Positions 61,958 to 64,000 of a DNA stretch of 64,000 nt are shown one piece after another; the first letter of the stretch is position 1, and the number at the start of each line of letters is the position of its first letter. The notes under the pieces were generated by a model that searched no databases, had not been told where the DNA came from, and saw only the letters and a list, made by a program, of their open reading frames with translations. The stretch spans positions 30,937-94,936 of the forward strand of contig JAFAAW010000092.1 of assembly GCA_023426365.1 (NCBI GenBank). Reading direction: 5' to 3'. The stretch comes from Pseudomonadota bacterium (GTDB lineage Bacteria; Pseudomonadota; Alphaproteobacteria; Rhodospirillales; Magnetospirillaceae). Both the position numbers and the translations under genes were made by a program.

Positions 61958-63079
61958 TTGATTTCACATATTGATTTTGATGATTACATATCACGCCGAC
62001 GAATGCAGGCGCGATTGATCATTCGCGCCGGCTTCACCGCCGGCATGATCTTCAATACACTATTTTTGCTGTTCGATTCGTGGTCGGGACTTCCGCTCGA
62101 TCACACCCTTCCGCTGCGGGGGCTGTGGACGGCCACCTTGCTGGCCGGGCTGCTGATCACCTTTTTGCCCCGCAGCCAGGACGGGCTGGCCTGGGTGCTG
62201 GGGATCGGCGGCTGCGTGGGGGCCTGGGTGATGACGCACATCATGCTGGTGGACAGCGTGCCGCTTCGCCACATCCCCGGCCTGATCACCCTGTTCATCG
62301 CCGCCGTGGGCATGGCGCCGAGCATCCGTTCGGCCGGGTTCATCATCGCGCTGCTGGTGATGACGCCGTCGGCGGTGATGCTGGTGCACGGCCGGCCGCT
62401 TGCCATGGTGCTGGAGGCCAACGCCTTTCTGGTGATGGCCGCCACCATGTGCGCGCTGGTCTGCCACCTGCTGGAGAAAAGCCACAAGCACGCATTCGCC
62501 CTGGAACGGACGCTGGAGCGGCGGGCCACCACCGACGCCCTGACCGGGCTGCCCAACCGCCGCCATTTCTTCGAACGGGCCGAGATCGAGCTGGTGCGGC
62601 GGAGCCGTTCGGGCACGGCGCTGGCGGTGCTGATGCTGGACGTGGACCATTTCAAGCGCATCAACGACGGCTGGGGCCACGACATGGGCGACCGCGTGCT
62701 GGTGGAGGTGGCCACGCGCCTGCGCCAATGCGCGCGCGACACCGACGTCCTGGCCCGCACCGGCGGCGAGGAATTCGCGCTGCTGGCGGTAGGCGCCGGC
62801 CTGCGCGATGCGGCCGAGATCGGCGAACGCATGCGCGCCGCCATGGCCGGCATCCATATCCGGGTGGAAACGGGCACCATTCCGGTCACCATCAGCATCG
62901 GCTGCGCCATCGTCGGGGCCGAGGAGGCCGCCATCGACGCGGCGTTGAAACGCGCCGATCAGGCGCTGTATCAGGCGAAGCGCGGCGGCCGCGACCGGGT
63001 CGTGGCCGCCGCCGACCAATCAGACCGCGCGGAAATCGGGCTGCCGGCGCTCGAAGAAGGCGGCCACCGCTTCCTTTAG
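61958..63079 (+). CDS. Membrane-bound diguanylate cyclase (GGDEF)
   Basis: A 373-residue protein: about five to six membrane helices (residues ~18-170), then a GGDEF domain with DVDHFKRINDGWGHDMGD and active site RTGGEEF (~residue 270). It should make c-di-GMP. The start is uncertain: TTG at 61958 with GGAATG upstream, or ATG at 62003. The last 60 bases overlap the convergent enoyl-CoA hydratase gene. Confidence 0.85.
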   Translation: MISHIDFDDYISRRRMQARLIIRAGFTAGMIFNTLFLLFDSWSGLPLDHTLPLRGLWTATLLAGLLITFLPRSQDGLAWVLGIGGCVGAWVMTHIMLVDSVPLRHIPGLITLFIAAVGMAPSIRSAGFIIALLVMTPSAVMLVHGRPLAMVLEANAFLVMAATMCALVCHLLEKSHKHAFALERTLERRATTDALTGLPNRRHFFERAEIELVRRSRSGTALAVLMLDVDHFKRINDGWGHDMGDRVLVEVATRLRQCARDTDVLARTGGEEFALLAVGAGLRDAAEIGERMRAAMAGIHIRVETGTIPVTISIGCAIVGAEEAAIDAALKRADQALYQAKRGGRDRVVAAADQSDRAEIGLPALEEGGHRFL

Positions 63080-63781
63080 CTCGGGCGAGGCCAGGCAATC
63101 GCCGAACGCCTGGAACTCCGTCCCCAGGCGGGCGGCCACGCCGTCGCCTTCGGTCTTCATCAGCATCTTGGTCAGGCGCAGCGCGGTGGCGGGCTTGTCG
63201 GCCAGCCGGGTCGCCAGTGCGCCGGCCACCGCCACCACCTGATCGGCGGCGACCACACGGTTGATCAGGCCGAGCTCGCGCCCCACGGCGGCGTCGAACG
63301 GATCGCCCAGCATCAGCATTTCGGCGGCGCGATGATAGCCGACCAGACGCGGCAGCAGCAGCGAGGACGCCGCTTCGGGCACCAGCGCCAGATTGATGAA
63401 GGGGAATTGCAGCCGTGCCCCCTCGGCCGCCACCACCAGATCGCAGTGCAGCAGCATGGTGGCGCCGATGCCGATGGCAAGGCCGTTGACCGCGGCCACC
63501 ACCGGCTTGCGGGTCGCGGACAGCGCGCGCAGGAAAGCGGCGGCCGGGCTGGCCGCGATATCGCCCACCTGCAGGAAATCGTTAAGGTCGTTGCCGGCGG
63601 TGAACACGTCGCCGGTGCCGGTCAGCACGAAAACCCGCACGGCGTCGTCGCGGTCGCCCGCCTCCACCGCCTCGGCCAGCGCCGCGTACATGGCCTGGGT
63701 CAGCGCGTTCTTCTTATCCGGGCGGTTGATGCGGATGGTGCGTATGCCGTTTTGGGTGGTGACGACGATGTGCTCGGTCAT
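63020..63781 (-). CDS. Enoyl-CoA hydratase/isomerase-family protein
   Basis: A 253-residue crotonase-fold protein. NGIRTIRINRPDKKNALTQAMY is the typical N-terminal strand, and the oxyanion-hole region VNGLAIGIGATMLLHCDLVVA is clear. One catalytic Glu is plausible in VPEAASSLLLPRLVG. The exact substrate is unknown. It is the next minus-strand gene after ETF-quinone oxidoreductase, consistent with fatty-acid or amino-acid oxidation. Confidence 0.9.
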   Translation of the reverse strand: MTEHIVVTTQNGIRTIRINRPDKKNALTQAMYAALAEAVEAGDRDDAVRVFVLTGTGDVFTAGNDLNDFLQVGDIAASPAAAFLRALSATRKPVVAAVNGLAIGIGATMLLHCDLVVAAEGARLQFPFINLALVPEAASSLLLPRLVGYHRAAEMLMLGDPFDAAVGRELGLINRVVAADQVVAVAGALATRLADKPATALRLTKMLMKTEGDGVAARLGTEFQAFGDCLASPELKEAVAAFFERRQPDFRAV

Positions 63782-63820
63782 GGCGTTTCCTTTGTTGTTG
63801 GCGGCGGTTGGCCTCCCCGC

Positions 63821-63855
63821 CCTCACATATTGGGATCAATCGGCCCGCCGCCGCC
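63821..63855. repeat. Degenerate copy of the ETF-QO gene 3' end
   Basis: This 35-base segment matches 63909-63943 at 32 positions. The latter includes the last codons and stop of the ETF-QO gene. Read on the minus strand, it would encode GGGGPIDPNM-stop, against GGGGPNYPNM-stop in the real gene. The two copies lie 88 bases apart. Confidence 0.85.
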
Positions 63856-63910
63856 CCGCAGCCGGGCGGGGGTCCGGCTGCCCTTGCGGCAAGAGGAAGC
63901 CAGCGCCCCC

Positions 63911-64000
63911 TCACATATTGGGATAGTTCGGCCCGCCGCCGCCTTCCGGCACCACCCAGTCGATGTTCTGGGTCGGGTCCTTGATGTCGCAGGTCTTGCA
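63911..64000 (-). CDS. Electron transfer flavoprotein-quinone oxidoreductase, C-terminal fragment
   Basis: Partial gene leaving through the right edge. The 29 visible residues, CKTCDIKDPTQNIDWVVPEG then GGGPNYPNM, are the C-terminal ferredoxin-like end of ETF-QO with two of its [4Fe-4S] cysteines. The enzyme passes electrons from acyl-CoA dehydrogenases via ETF to quinone. Confidence 0.85.
   Translation of the reverse strand, partial: CKTCDIKDPTQNIDWVVPEGGGGPNYPNM

Overview
The window is GC-rich and coding-dense and reads as the chromosome of a denitrifying alphaproteobacterium, most likely Magnetospirillum or a close Rhodospirillaceae relative. This is inference from gene content: cytochrome cd1 nitrite reductase (nirS), a split heme-binding/ferroxidase bacterioferritin pair like the one known in magnetospirilla, an Irr-like Fur protein, nifQ, many chemotaxis and c-di-GMP proteins, and best family matches throughout. 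No tRNA, rRNA, insertion sequence, phage gene or CRISPR array was seen.

Layout. 1-12.3 kb is mixed: a phosphoesterase 3' end, a CBS protein, an ABC exporter, a TetR-RND efflux operon with a tandem operator, a CHRD/RTX secreted protein, and three genes of nucleotidyltransferase/CDP-alcohol chemistry. 12.5-24.8 kb is the nitrite-reduction locus. A tightly overlapped 12-gene minus-strand operon (nirT-like, a diheme cytochrome, a cupredoxin, then nirE-C-F-D-L-G-H-J-N) makes heme d1 and supplies electrons. It is divergent from nirS, which is followed by two Crp/Fnr regulators. 24.8-26.6 kb holds a two-gene heme-copper-oxidase-like unit whose catalytic subunit lacks the usual helix-7 His-His pair. 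27-32.7 kb is a LivGFKHM-type importer with a universal stress protein. 33-41 kb is a split aerotaxis receptor, a MaoC-like hydratase, DUF4197, AsmA, a FetAB-type transporter and a bile-acid/Na symporter.

40.6-53.7 kb is a clade II ('atypical') nitrous oxide reductase locus: nosZ with a Sec signal, two diheme cytochromes c, nosB-like, nosD, nosG, nosH, nosF, nosL, nosY, then menG/ubiE and menA in the same overlapped run. Divergent Sco and TlpA genes and a Cys-rich small protein probably serve copper delivery. 53.8-56 kb is iron and molybdenum metabolism (bfr pair, Irr-like regulator, nifQ). 56-64 kb has two GGDEF proteins, ChaC, a GDT1-family transporter behind a yybP-ykoY (Mn2+) riboswitch, a hemerythrin-like protein, GIY-YIG, SlyX, RhlE, an enoyl-CoA hydratase, and the 3' end of ETF-quinone oxidoreductase.

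How it fits together. Nitrite goes to NO at NirS. N2O goes to N2 at NosZ, with quinol oxidised through NosGH and the small cytochromes. No classical cNor or qNor is in the window, so the odd heme-copper unit is the only local NO-reductase candidate. The 14-base sequence GTGACCTTGGTCAA occurs identically in the nirS/nirT and nosZ/sco divergent promoters. Related boxes precede the first Crp/Fnr gene and the small Cys-rich gene beside tlpA, which suggests one nitrogen-oxide regulon. Coordinates and translations were read by eye; family names come from motif recognition, not searches.
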